In this document: positions 14,978-23,207 of the stretch, one piece after another
Layout of the letters: each line of letters begins with the position of its first letter
Numbering within the stretch: the first letter of the stretch is position 1
NCBI GenBank assembly: GCA_003050645.1
Contig: PEBX01000018.1
Coordinates: 1-47,161, forward strand
Reading direction: 5' to 3'
DNA: 47,161 nt
Origin: Candidatus Carbonibacillus altaicus
GTDB taxonomy: Bacteria; Bacillota; Bacilli; Thermicanales; DSM-22653
Translations under genes and position numbers: made by a program
The notes under the pieces: generated by a model
The model's database searches: none
What the model was told of the DNA's origin: nothing
What the model saw: the letters and a program-made list of their open reading frames with translations, nothing else

Positions 14978-16129
14978 ATGCGCTTGGTGCGCAAACCATG
15001 GGGCACTCTCGCTATCTTAACGATGATCATCGTCTTTGCCTCACTTGCGGGGTGCGGCGGTGGGAGCAATGATGCGACGGCAAACGACACCGGAAGCAAT
15101 ACGACCGATCAAAATGCGACTACGAATCCTTCTAACAACGAAAACGCGTCGCAAAATACGGAGACATCACAAACATCAGACAAACCGCTTGTTTTCGTCT
15201 GGTATCCGAATGAATCAGGGGAAGATTTAAAAGGTGCGCGTGAAGCGATCGGTGCAGTCATTGAAAAGGCTACAGGGCGCAAAGTTGAACACAAACTGAC
15301 GACTGATTACAACATTGCTATCGAAGCGATCGCGAGCGGTCAGGCCGATCTTTCATTTACCGGTGCCCAAGGGTATATCGCGGCGCACAACCGCAATCCG
15401 AAAGTCATGCCGATGTTTGTCTCGAGCGGTGAATCAGGTACGCTGGATGACGCCGTCTACTATAGCTGGTTTAACGTGCTCCCGGAAAACGCTGGGATGT
15501 GGCAAAAAGATGGCAAGTATACGATCGATCCGATGGTCGGTAAACGCATGTCGTTTGTTTCAAACAACTCAACGTCCGGATTTAAAGTTCCGTCATCGGT
15601 CATCATTGAACATTTCAAAAACGATCCGCAGTGGAAAGATTTGACCGCCGAAGATTTGATGGAAGGCGGCAAGGGTAAGTTTTTCAGTGAAGTTATGTTT
15701 GGTGGTTCGCACCAGGGCTCGGCTGTTAACTTGCTTACGAATAAAGCGGATGTCGCTGCTTTTTGTGACGGTTGTGTCGCCAACTACGTTGAGCTTAAAG
15801 AAGGGGAAGCAAACCGTCCGGGTGCGGTTTACAAAGTACGGGACGATGCGGCCGATCCGTTTACGAACTTAAAAGGCAAAGAGTTTGTCGTCATATCGGT
15901 GACCCCTGTTTTAAACGCGCCATTTAGTGTGAATACGGATAAAGTTGATCAAGCGACCATCGATAAATTGATCGAAGTATTTACTTCGGATGAAGTCGCG
16001 AACAACGAGGACATCTTCATTCCAAAAGGCTCTGAGAAAAAAGGATTGTTCAGTAAAAAGTCGGGAAAAGAACGCTTTGTTCCAGTGGATGATAGTTGGT
16101 TTAACCCGATCCGCGAACTCAGCAACTAA
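14978..16129 (+). CDS. phnD: phosphonate ABC transporter substrate-binding lipoprotein PhnD
   Basis: PhnD captures phosphonates outside the membrane and delivers them to PhnE. The 383-residue protein starts with a lipoprotein signal (MRLVRKPWG, hydrophobic core, LAGC lipobox with C26 as the lipidated residue), then about 45 residues of Asn/Thr/Ser/Gln-rich linker, then a periplasmic-binding domain from about residue 70. The phosphonate-binding signature is visible in FVWYPNESGEDLKGAREAIG, SGQADLSFTGAQGY and the NNSTSGFKVPS loop that in PhnD proteins contacts the phosphonate group. ATG at 14978 is chosen for its AGGGGGAA ribosome site and because the signal peptide begins there; the frame is open upstream across the promoter. 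It heads the phnDCE operon behind a PhoP box. Confidence 0.95.
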   Translation: MRLVRKPWGTLAILTMIIVFASLAGCGGGSNDATANDTGSNTTDQNATTNPSNNENASQNTETSQTSDKPLVFVWYPNESGEDLKGAREAIGAVIEKATGRKVEHKLTTDYNIAIEAIASGQADLSFTGAQGYIAAHNRNPKVMPMFVSSGESGTLDDAVYYSWFNVLPENAGMWQKDGKYTIDPMVGKRMSFVSNNSTSGFKVPSSVIIEHFKNDPQWKDLTAEDLMEGGKGKFFSEVMFGGSHQGSAVNLLTNKADVAAFCDGCVANYVELKEGEANRPGAVYKVRDDAADPFTNLKGKEFVVISVTPVLNAPFSVNTDKVDQATIDKLIEVFTSDEVANNEDIFIPKGSEKKGLFSKKSGKERFVPVDDSWFNPIRELSN

Positions 16130-16157
16130 ATTTGATCGTATAGGTCATCGATGCATT

Positions 16158-16192
16158 ACAAGTCGGCCACATAATGTTTGTGGCTGACTTGT
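16158..16192 (+). terminator. hairpin after phnD, possible attenuating terminator
   Basis: A 14-bp stem (ACAAGTC-G-GCCACA with TGTGGC-T-GACTTGT, one G-T wobble) closes a short loop. Only a weak T run (GTTTC) follows. It lies 28 bases after phnD and before phnC, so it may set a higher phnD level relative to the rest of the operon, or protect the mRNA end. Confidence 0.6.
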
Positions 16193-16215
16193 TTCATCGA
16201 TACAACTTCGAGGTT

Positions 16216-16351
16216 GATGCAACTTCATTGTTCATACAACTTTATTGTTCATGTAATTTTAATGTTCATACAACGGTATTGTTGATGCCACTTCGTTGTC
16301 GATGCCACCTCGTTGTTGATGCCACTTCGTTATCGATGCCACCTCATTGTC
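16216..16351. repeat. degenerate 17-bp tandem repeat, about 8 copies, between phnD and phnC
   Basis: The best copies have the form GATGCCACTTCGTTGTC and run head to tail from about 16280 to 16351; four older, more diverged copies precede them from 16216. Seventeen is not a multiple of three, and the three reading frames are repeat artefacts. It fills much of the 339-bp phnD-phnC spacer, downstream of the hairpin. No promoter was recognised in the rest. Confidence 0.85.
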
Positions 16352-16468
16352 GATGTAAGCTCATTCTTTAACAATTTATACTCAGCTTCTTCGCCACTTT
16401 GTAGTTGGCACAATCATTTGATTGATAGAACGCGTGTTTTGTTACTTTATTTAAAAGGTGGTGTTCCT

Positions 16469-17302
16469 ATGCATGCCCGTACGCTTGAAGCGCCCGCTAC
16501 AGTAGGGTCAAGCGAAGTACGCGAACTTTTAAAAGTCGAACGTCTTACAAAGAAGTATGGAGAACATACGGCGATTGCCGATATTTCTTTTACGGTGCAT
16601 GAAGGTGAATTTGTCGTCCTCATCGGGCCATCCGGCGCCGGGAAATCGACGCTTCTCCGTTCGATTAACCGCATGATTGAACCGACGTCCGGACACGTGT
16701 GGTTTGACGGGATGCAAGTCGATGCGTTGGATAAAAAGGGATTACGTGAACTGCGCAGAAAAATTGGGATGATTTTTCAGCATTATAACCTGGTCGATCG
16801 TTTAAGCGTCATCGAAAATGTTTTGCACGGTCGTCTCGGCTACAAATCGATCCTAACCGGGTCGCTTGGAATGTATCAAGCGCAAGAAAAAGAAAGAGCG
16901 ATGGAACTTATCACGATGTTGGGGCTTGAGGAGCACACCTACAAACGGGCCGATCAACTCTCCGGTGGGCAAAAACAACGCGTGGGGATTGCGCGCGCAC
17001 TCATTCAAAATCCAAGACTTCTCCTCGGTGATGAGCCGATCGCCTCGCTCGATCCGAAGGCAGCGAAGACGATCATGGATTATCTTAAGAGCATTGCCCA
17101 CACGCTGAACATCTCTATGATCATCAGTCTCCATCAAGTGCAGGTGGCACTCACGTACGCAGACCGAGTTCTTGCCGTAAGACAAGGGAGGATCGTCTAT
17201 GACGGCTTACCACGTGACCTTTCGTTAGAACGTGTTCGCGACATATATGGTGCGGATGCGGGAGATCTTATCATCGATACGGGTGATCGCCATGTCGACT
17301 GA
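16469..17302 (+). CDS. phnC: phosphonate ABC transporter ATP-binding protein PhnC
   Basis: PhnC is the ATPase that powers phosphonate import through PhnE. The 277-residue protein has Walker A GPSGAGKST at residues 53-61, the Q-loop FQHYNLVDRLSVIENVLHGRLG typical of PhnC, signature LSGGQKQR, Walker B LLGDEPIASLDP, and H-loop SLHQVQ. ATG at 16469 is chosen because AAAGGTGG lies about 8 bases upstream and an in-frame extension would read through the tandem repeat. It overlaps phnE1 by 11 bases, which argues for translational coupling. The first 15 residues before the ABC core are an unconserved extension. Confidence 0.95.
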   Translation: MHARTLEAPATVGSSEVRELLKVERLTKKYGEHTAIADISFTVHEGEFVVLIGPSGAGKSTLLRSINRMIEPTSGHVWFDGMQVDALDKKGLRELRRKIGMIFQHYNLVDRLSVIENVLHGRLGYKSILTGSLGMYQAQEKERAMELITMLGLEEHTYKRADQLSGGQKQRVGIARALIQNPRLLLGDEPIASLDPKAAKTIMDYLKSIAHTLNISMIISLHQVQVALTYADRVLAVRQGRIVYDGLPRDLSLERVRDIYGADAGDLIIDTGDRHVD

Positions 17303-18077
17303 CTTTTTTTTACAAAAAAGGCTACGCATGATCGGGTTCTTTCTTATCTTGCTCATCATCGTGTACGGCTCACAATGGGTGACTGCATTTAGTTTTATCG
17401 ACGGCATCGCCTCCATACCGAAAGCACTAAGCTGGCTCGTGGGGAATTTTTATCCAACAGAAAAAAGTTTGCAAAAAATACCGACTATCCTTACAAAGCT
17501 GGTCGAAACGCTCTTACTTTCCATTGCCGCCGCAACGGTTGGAGCTTTTTTTGCCCTTTTTTCGGCGATCTTCGGGGCGCGACCGACAGCTTTTTCTAAA
17601 CCGCTGGCGCTCTTCTCCCGCGGTCTTGCCACGCTTTTCCGCAATATTGACGTAGCGGCTTGGTCGATGATTTTACTGTTTTCTTTTGGACAAAGTGCCT
17701 TGACCGGTTTTTTTGCATTGTTTTTTGCGTCTTTTGGTTTTTTAACGCGCGTTTTTATGGAGACCATTGATGAGGTCGGTCTCGGGGCAGTCGAGGCGCT
17801 CCGTGCCACGGGCGCCGGGTATTGGCCGATCGTTTTTCAGGCGATCCTCCCGGCAAGTCAACCACTCATGATAAGCTGGACGCTTTTTATGATTGAGACA
17901 AATATTCGGAGCGCCGTTCTCGTCGGTATTTTGACCGGATCGGGTGTCGGGTTTACGTTTGACCTGTATTACAAAAATATGAATTACAACGCAGCCGGTT
18001 TGACGATTGTGTTCATCGCTGCAACGATTTTACTTTTGGATCGTGCCTCGAACATGATTCGCCGGGCGATCTTATAA
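17292..18077 (+). CDS. phnE1: phosphonate ABC transporter permease PhnE (first copy)
   Basis: A 261-residue inner membrane permease with about six helices and the ABC coupling motif EALRATGAGYWPIVFQAILP near residues 170-190, which docks on PhnC. ATG at 17292 lies within the end of phnC, giving an 11-base overlap, with GGGTGAT upstream; earlier in-frame starts would overlap phnC far more and add a non-conserved stretch. The N-terminal segment (RLRMIGFFLILLIIVYGSQW) is the first helix. It is followed 28 bp later by a second phnE. Two separate PhnE subunits, instead of one that forms a homodimer, are common in Firmicutes phn transporters. Confidence 0.93.
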   Translation: MSTDFFLQKRLRMIGFFLILLIIVYGSQWVTAFSFIDGIASIPKALSWLVGNFYPTEKSLQKIPTILTKLVETLLLSIAAATVGAFFALFSAIFGARPTAFSKPLALFSRGLATLFRNIDVAAWSMILLFSFGQSALTGFFALFFASFGFLTRVFMETIDEVGLGAVEALRATGAGYWPIVFQAILPASQPLMISWTLFMIETNIRSAVLVGILTGSGVGFTFDLYYKNMNYNAAGLTIVFIAATILLLDRASNMIRRAIL

Positions 18078-18105
18078 ATTTTATGTTAGAAGGAGGAAGG
18101 CGCGC

Positions 18106-18981
18106 ATGAGTCTGGATAAAAGTGAATCGATCCAAAATATTGTGACACAGTCAGGTCGGCTAGCGGCTTCCGGTCGTTCGATTAAAGTCAAACCCCTGTC
18201 TAAATCGCGTCTTACGATGCGCATCACGATGATCGCGCTCGCGGCGCTTACGATCTATGGATTTTTCGTCTTTGATTACAAAAATATTTCCCCTTGGCAG
18301 GGTACAATCGACATGCTGACGAATTTTAAGACGATGTTTTTAAGTCCTCATCTCGCGCATTTAACGTTTTGGGAGGGCGCGTATGCGATTGTAGTGACGC
18401 TCGCCATGGCTGTGTTGACGACGCTCATCAGTGCTTTTCTAGCTTTTTTTCTAGCACTTTTTGCTGCCCAAAACTTGTCGAATCATACGGTTGCCCGCTC
18501 GATTCAAGCCGTCGCTGCGTTCATCCGTTCGATTCCGACCGTGCTCTGGGTGCTCATCTTTGCCATTAGTGCCGGTTTGGGAAGTGTTGCGGCGATCGTC
18601 GGTATGTCGTTTCACTCTATTAGTTATTTGACAAAGGCGTATGCCGAATCGTTTGAAGAGATGGATCAGGGTCTGATCGAGGCGCTCCGCGCAACAGGTG
18701 CCCACTGGTGGCATATCGTTTTTCAGGCTGTCTTACCGATGTCGCTCACGTATCTCATTTCCTGGACGTTCATGCGCTTTGAAATAAATTTCGGCGTCTC
18801 CGTGGCCATGGGAGCGGCTGCTGGAGCGGGCGGCATCGGGTTTGATATGTTTATGGCCAGTGCTTTTTATCATGATCTAAGAGAAGTCGGCGCGATAACG
18901 TACTACATTTTAGTCGTAGCGTTTTTGCTGGAGATGCTGTCCCTTCGTATGAAGAGCGCCGTACGCGGCAAAATGATTTAA
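18106..18981 (+). CDS. phnE2: phosphonate ABC transporter permease PhnE (second copy)
   Basis: A 291-residue permease homologous to the preceding one, with about six helices and a coupling motif EALRATGAHWWHIVFQAVLP. It has an extra N-terminal cytoplasmic stretch of about 35 residues before the first helix. AAGGAGG about 10 bases upstream supports ATG at 18106. With phnE1 it should form the heterodimeric channel for phosphonates. It ends the phnDCE1E2 operon; no clear terminator was seen directly behind it. Confidence 0.93.
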   Translation: MSLDKSESIQNIVTQSGRLAASGRSIKVKPLSKSRLTMRITMIALAALTIYGFFVFDYKNISPWQGTIDMLTNFKTMFLSPHLAHLTFWEGAYAIVVTLAMAVLTTLISAFLAFFLALFAAQNLSNHTVARSIQAVAAFIRSIPTVLWVLIFAISAGLGSVAAIVGMSFHSISYLTKAYAESFEEMDQGLIEALRATGAHWWHIVFQAVLPMSLTYLISWTFMRFEINFGVSVAMGAAAGAGGIGFDMFMASAFYHDLREVGAITYYILVVAFLLEMLSLRMKSAVRGKMI

Positions 18982-19363
18982 CGTTTTTTGATGGCCAGAT
19001 TCTCTTTCCGCCTTTTTAAACTCTTGTAAGCGATCAAACGCGCCGAGCCTTATGATGCCACCACACATGCAGGCGAAGAGGAGAGCGCGTATAAAGTATA
19101 AAAATGGCATGGATCAGGAACGCTTAAAGTGGCAAGATAGGAAATCGTACCAGGTAAAACGCATACCATTTGATCCATGCCATTTGAATGAAAGGGGCAC
19201 CTTGCCTGCCGATGGCGAGATACTGGCGAAGCGATATTTTTTGACGAGATGCCCGAGGGAGGGGCCATCGTTTATAATGTACGGATATGATATAATGATA
19301 ATAGATAGCTATCATGTGAGCCAGGACCGAGCTGCGACTGGTAAGAAAGGTGTTTAATGGAAC
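18982..19363. other. 382-bp spacer after phnE2 with a 15-bp inverted repeat
   Basis: No convincing gene was found. A reading frame of about 100 codons on the plus strand (19052-19357) has no family features. The clearest element is a perfect 15-bp inverted repeat, AAATGGCATGGATCA at 19102-19116 and TGATCCATGCCATTT at 19171-19185, with 54 bases between. Two TATAAT hexamers (19273-19278 and 19291-19296) and a GATAGCTATC palindrome (19305-19314) lie near the downstream gene start and may belong to its promoter; no matching -35 box was found. Confidence 0.6.
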
Positions 19364-20899
19364 ATGGAAGACGCGCTTAAGCTTCTCACGTGGATAGGTG
19401 CTCTTTTTCTTTTCCTTCTTATATTCTGGCTTATGTACATAGGTGTGTCGTGGATCGTGTTTAGAGTTTTGGGAATAGGCGTCATCCATCGTTTCAAAGA
19501 TGTGAAGGAGGCGCATTTGACTTTCGACGATGGGCCGCATCCGGACTATACGCCAGCACTTCTAAAGATTTTAGAAAAGGAAAAGGTTAAGGCCACATTT
19601 TTTGTCGTCGGTTCGTTTGTCCGTGAACATCCGGAGACGCTTCGACGTGTGCACGAAGCCGGTCACGAAATCGGTCTCCATAACGAGCGTCATATTCCCA
19701 ACTGGCTTATGTGGCCTCCGCGCACCGCACGGGAGCTTTTTAAGCTGGCCCGGGACATCGAGCGCATCACCGGGGAAAAACCGGCATTATACCGCCCGCC
19801 CTGGGGTATACTTGGACTGTGGGATTATGTGTTACTCCGACGTCATTTTCGCATCATTCTCTGGTCGATCATGCCCCGCGACTGGGAAAAAAGTAGTCAA
19901 CCGAAGGTGATGAAGTGGCGTATCCTTAACCGTTTAGGCCCAGGGGAGATCGTCCTTTTGCATGACAGCGGACGGACTTTTGGCGCCGATCCGACAGCTC
20001 CGGAGAGAATGCTCACAATGTTACCGGCGGTCTTTGATACGTTAAAAGCAATTAAAAGTCCGCTCAGATTTGTGCCTATCGGTGCTTCGCTTAAAAAAGT
20101 AGAACGCAGGAAGACGATTTCGAATGCCTTCAGAGACCACCCGCAACTTGACATGTGGACGAAGGATGAGCAACATGCGAAAGAGGAGAAGCGTGACCCA
20201 CCCAGCATGACCGATCGATCTTTCGATCAACCGAACCCCGAGCCAAAATCTGGGGTGAAGATGCCCGCCAGTGTCCGACTATACTTTGGGTACGAACGAT
20301 TGCTTAGGACGATCATGCGCTATCGGCCGCTTGCTGGACGGGATGGGTTTTTGTTTTTTCAATATGGTCGCTACAAAGGCCCGTCGGTTCCCGGCTTAAA
20401 TCATGGCGATCCCGGCCTTGTTTTGCATCTTAACAACGTCCTTTTATTTCAGGCCATGCGGGAAGAGCGCTCCGACATGCGCCGGATGGTGGCGCTTAAG
20501 CGAGAAGCGGAAAGGGCTCTTCGACTTCTTACGTATTACATCGCAGAGATGGAAGAGGATGTTCAAGGTTGTTTTGGCTATACGGCGCTGTATCGCGGAG
20601 TGCGCCCGTTTGGTTTCCGTGTCTATCCGATGGCACGGACCCCATACGTCTGGCTTTCATCGTTTTATCTAAAATCATTGCTTGCGCTCCTTCATCCGCA
20701 GACATTTAAACGTTTAAAAGAAGGTGGGGACCTCACCCCGCACTGGACGATCATTACCCGCGAAGAGCTGATGGAACGTTATGGCGAGCAAGGTTCGAAA
20801 GACAAGCAGCTATTGACGGATCGTCATATGTCGAAAGAGAAGCGATCGACGTCGGACAATCATCCGCTGACGAACGATCCAACGGAAAATAATTCTTAG
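19364..20899 (+). CDS. polysaccharide deacetylase with YkoP-like C-terminal domain
   Basis: A 511-residue protein. Residues about 8-38 are a membrane anchor. Residues about 48-240 are a carbohydrate esterase 4 (NodB) domain: metal/catalytic D55-D56 in LTFDDGPHPDYT, the HNERH metal-binding pair, YRPPWG, and LLHDS near its end. Such enzymes deacetylate peptidoglycan or other N-acetylated glycans at the cell surface. After a charged linker (about 255-300), residues about 305-475 resemble the domain found in Bacillus YkoP, with GRDGFLFFQYGRYKG and LVLHLNN strings. The last 40 residues are hydrophilic and low in complexity. The start at 19364 has AAAGGTG about 11 bases upstream. It stands between the phn transporter and pduL without an obvious functional link to either. 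The NodB part is certain; the YkoP match is from memory of the family pattern. Confidence 0.85.
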   Translation: MEDALKLLTWIGALFLFLLIFWLMYIGVSWIVFRVLGIGVIHRFKDVKEAHLTFDDGPHPDYTPALLKILEKEKVKATFFVVGSFVREHPETLRRVHEAGHEIGLHNERHIPNWLMWPPRTARELFKLARDIERITGEKPALYRPPWGILGLWDYVLLRRHFRIILWSIMPRDWEKSSQPKVMKWRILNRLGPGEIVLLHDSGRTFGADPTAPERMLTMLPAVFDTLKAIKSPLRFVPIGASLKKVERRKTISNAFRDHPQLDMWTKDEQHAKEEKRDPPSMTDRSFDQPNPEPKSGVKMPASVRLYFGYERLLRTIMRYRPLAGRDGFLFFQYGRYKGPSVPGLNHGDPGLVLHLNNVLLFQAMREERSDMRRMVALKREAERALRLLTYYIAEMEEDVQGCFGYTALYRGVRPFGFRVYPMARTPYVWLSSFYLKSLLALLHPQTFKRLKEGGDLTPHWTIITREELMERYGEQGSKDKQLLTDRHMSKEKRSTSDNHPLTNDPTENNS

Positions 20900-20977
20900 A
20901 CCTCCATGCCGCTGACGCGGCACCAAGAGAAGGATGAAACGATGCAACCTATTTCAGGATAGAAAGAAGGGTTCACC

Positions 20978-21619
20978 ATGTCTCATGACAATGCGCACGC
21001 GCTCCATGAGACGGCTCCGGCACATCGAACAGATCAGCCGAGCAGAACGGTGCCGATCGGTGTGTCGAACCGTCATATTCATCTTTCAGCACGTGACCTG
21101 GACATATTATTCGGTCCGGGTTACACCCTTCATATCTTACGACCGCTCTCTCAACCCGGGCAGTTTGCCGCAGAAGAGACGGTGACGGTGGTAGGCCCCA
21201 AAGGAGCGATTCACCATGTGCGCATCTTGGGGCCGGTTCGCAAAGAGACACAGATTGAGATTTCTCGCACCGATGCCCATACGCTCGGCATCGATGCACC
21301 GCTCCGTTTATCCGGCGATATCGCGGGGACTCCGGGGGCCCGAGTGATCGGACCTCAAGGTGAACTTCATCTCGAACGCGGGGTGATCATTGCCAAACGT
21401 CACATTCATTTTCATCCCGATGATGCCGAGCGTTTTGGCGTCCGCGATCATGATGTGGTAAGAGTCGCGGTCGGCACATCGGGAGAGAGGGGACTTGTCT
21501 TCGATGATGTCATCGCCCGGGTACATCCCACGTTTGCCCTCGATTTTCATATCGATGTGGATGAAGCGAATGCTGCCGGAGTTAAAACAGGAGATGTAGG
21601 GCGCGTACTTTTGTCTTAG
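20978..21619 (+). CDS. pduL: phosphate propanoyltransferase, PduL family
   Basis: PduL-type phosphotransacylases interconvert acyl-CoA and acyl phosphate and can replace Pta in acetate or propionate metabolism. The 213-residue protein carries both halves of the family pattern: GVSNRHIHLSARDLDILFGPGYTLH, LSQPGQFAAEETVTVVGPKG, ILGPVRKETQIEIS, then IAKRHIHFHPDDAERFGV and the closing DFHIDVDEANAAGV. The zinc-binding histidines of the two RHIH motifs are intact. An N-terminal extension of about 22 residues is polar. AGAAGGG lies about 8 bases upstream. A small GC-rich hairpin (20907-20922) lies between it and the deacetylase gene. No microcompartment, pdu, eut or ackA gene is near, so it probably works as a stand-alone cytosolic enzyme. 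Confidence 0.93.
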   Translation: MSHDNAHALHETAPAHRTDQPSRTVPIGVSNRHIHLSARDLDILFGPGYTLHILRPLSQPGQFAAEETVTVVGPKGAIHHVRILGPVRKETQIEISRTDAHTLGIDAPLRLSGDIAGTPGARVIGPQGELHLERGVIIAKRHIHFHPDDAERFGVRDHDVVRVAVGTSGERGLVFDDVIARVHPTFALDFHIDVDEANAAGVKTGDVGRVLLS

Positions 21620-21629
21620 TTTCTTTGAA

Positions 21630-21655
21630 CAAGCTCTCCCTAGGTAGCGAGCTTG
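21630..21655. repeat. short hairpin between convergent pduL and glycosylase genes
   Basis: CAAGCTC (21630-21636) and GAGCTTG (21649-21655) form a 7-bp stem 10 bases after pduL. There is no T run on either side, so a terminator role is only possible, not shown. Confidence 0.35.
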
Positions 21656-21714
21656 AGGGGATCTGCCCGTCTATTGTAGCAGTTTTTTGCGTGGATCGCC
21701 TTGGCGCTTGGCTC

Positions 21715-22341
21715 TTAACGTTTTGAAACAAAGGGGTTTTCTTTGATCCAGAAGCGCCAAGGGAAATGGCGGGCTTCTTGTGCATAATCAATACCGATAC
21801 GTGGACCGCGTGCGATCAGATGCGGTGGAAGCGGGTGTTGTGTGCCTTTGGCAAGATAAAGGGGTGGGCGGTTCAGCTCATGCCCGTTCAGAGCGCGCGT
21901 AATCCCCAGTGCCTGCGTCAGGCGACCGGGTCCGCTTGTAAGTGCCGTCAGCTTGTGGGCTTTGGGTCTGTTTTTTTTCATGAGGTCAAGCCCTTCGAGC
22001 GGCTCCAGCGCTCGAATTAAGATCGCATGCGGCTTACCCTCTTCACTCGCGGTGACATTCAAACATTCGTACATACCGTAAATAAAGTATATATAGCTTA
22101 CGCCTGGCGGTCCATACATGACTTCCGTACGCCGCGTCCGCCGGAAATTATAGCTGTGCGCCGCTTTATCAAACGGTCCGATGTAGGCTTCGGTTTCGAC
22201 GATTTTACCGATCATTCTTCCTTCTTTCGTCTCATGCACGAGGAGCTGTCCTAGGAGTGCTTGAGCCAGCGATAATGTTGAACGTTCATAAAAAGACGGA
22301 GAGAGTGGCGTAAGAGAAGGAGGTAAAGGTGTAAGGTGCAC
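21715..22341 (-). CDS. 3-methyladenine DNA glycosylase, AAG/MPG family
   Basis: This base-excision repair enzyme removes alkylated purines from DNA. The 208-residue protein shows the family motifs: FYERSTLSLAQALLGQLLV, the catalytic region GKIVETEAYIGPFDKAAHSYNF with the active-site Glu, MYGPPGVSYIYFIYGMYECLNV, the SGPGRLTQALGI block and RGPRIGIDYA near the C terminus. The start is GTG at 22339-22341, supported by AGGAGG about 8 bases upstream on the minus strand; the first 14 residues are Pro/Leu/Ser-rich and not conserved. It is convergent with pduL and has no operon partner. The length is normal. Confidence 0.93.
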   Translation of the reverse strand: MHLTPLPPSLTPLSPSFYERSTLSLAQALLGQLLVHETKEGRMIGKIVETEAYIGPFDKAAHSYNFRRTRRTEVMYGPPGVSYIYFIYGMYECLNVTASEEGKPHAILIRALEPLEGLDLMKKNRPKAHKLTALTSGPGRLTQALGITRALNGHELNRPPLYLAKGTQHPLPPHLIARGPRIGIDYAQEARHFPWRFWIKENPFVSKR

Positions 22342-22410
22342 GTCCTATTCCTCCTAAGGTGTGTTCAGTGTACATAGTGCATGATCGCCTGAAACCATGG
22401 GCAAGCTACC

Positions 22411-22450
22411 ATCGACTTTAGCCGATGCTTGTATGTTTGCTAAAGTCGAT
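22411..22450. repeat. 12-bp inverted repeat between DUF4870 and glycosylase genes
   Basis: Perfect arms ATCGACTTTAGC (22411-22422) and GCTAAAGTCGAT (22439-22450) enclose 16 bases. It lies 44 bases after the DUF4870 stop codon and 69 bases ahead of the glycosylase start, both on the minus strand, so it could end the first transcript or be an operator of the second. No T run follows it in the minus direction. Confidence 0.7.
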
Positions 22451-22494
22451 CCCTTCGATTTTTTCTAAAACTGTACCTTTGCGTGAATTACTTT

Positions 22495-22947
22495 TTACTT
22501 AACCAAGCGTAGATTCAGCGGATAACGATAGCGCACACCGTTATGCGCCTGGACAGCAGCTATAATGGTTAAAATGAGATTAAGAAGTTTGACAATCGAA
22601 AGCAATACGACCCATACAGACATAAATCCATAAAAGCCGTATGCATAATTATAATTATAAAAGTACACATCGTCATTTCTAAACATGTTTAAGCCAAAGG
22701 AGCCGGTTGTAAGAAAAGTTAAAAGTTGCAAGATGAAAATAACAATGGACACCGTGATCTGAAAATTCAGCGCTTCTTTGCCTTGGTCATTAAAAAAATC
22801 GCTGTCATTTTTCCGCCATAACCACAAAGCGAGCGGGGCGATGACATTAACAAACGGAATAAAAGGTAAAATAAAATTGACAAGGTGGCTCAAATGCGCA
22901 AATACTGACCATAAGCGTTCTTCTTGGGAGGACATCGGCTTTCCCAT
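22495..22947 (-). CDS. DUF4870 domain membrane protein
   Basis: A 150-residue protein with three to four hydrophobic helices (about residues 14-45, 58-80, 104-140). The opening EERLWSVFAHLSHLVNFILPFIPFVNVIAPLALWLWRKN followed by DQGKEALNFQI is the DUF4870/Tic20-like pattern. The function of the family is not established. AAAGGAGA about 8 bases upstream on the minus strand supports the start. Residues 85-105 are rich in Asn and Tyr. No operon partner is evident; the next gene upstream, a C-S lyase, is on the same strand but 260 bp away. Confidence 0.85.
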   Translation of the reverse strand: MGKPMSSQEERLWSVFAHLSHLVNFILPFIPFVNVIAPLALWLWRKNDSDFFNDQGKEALNFQITVSIVIFILQLLTFLTTGSFGLNMFRNDDVYFYNYNYAYGFYGFMSVWVVLLSIVKLLNLILTIIAAVQAHNGVRYRYPLNLRLVK

Positions 22948-23114
22948 TTTATTCTCCTTTCTCCTTCCTCCTGCTTCTCTTTCGTCTTGCTCAAATGTTG
23001 ACTTAAGTCCATGTTTACAGGTTTAATCTATGTTTGCAGGTTTATTGGTGAAACACGTTTATGATAACACGCTTCAGTTAACCAAAACAACAGGCAGAAA
23101 AATGTTTTAGATAT

Positions 23115-23158
23115 CTTTTACATCATCATAAATTAACTTTTACATCATCATAAATTAA
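23115..23158. repeat. 22-bp tandem duplication upstream of the DUF4870 gene
   Basis: CTTTTACATCATCATAAATTAA occurs twice without mismatch, at 23115-23136 and 23137-23158. It lies in the 260-bp AT-rich spacer between the C-S lyase stop and the DUF4870 start, in which no other element was recognised. Confidence 0.93.
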
Positions 23159-23207
23159 ATAAGATCTATCTCCAGGCGCCGCGTGTGTTATTGTTCCTTT
23201 CGCCATG

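Noticed and set aside
16174-16371. Frame of 65 codons between phnD and phnC
   Set aside because: It only translates a degenerate 17-bp tandem repeat.
19052-19357. Plus-strand frame of about 100 codons after phnE2
   Set aside because: No family features or ribosome site, and it crosses a long inverted repeat; treated as non-coding.
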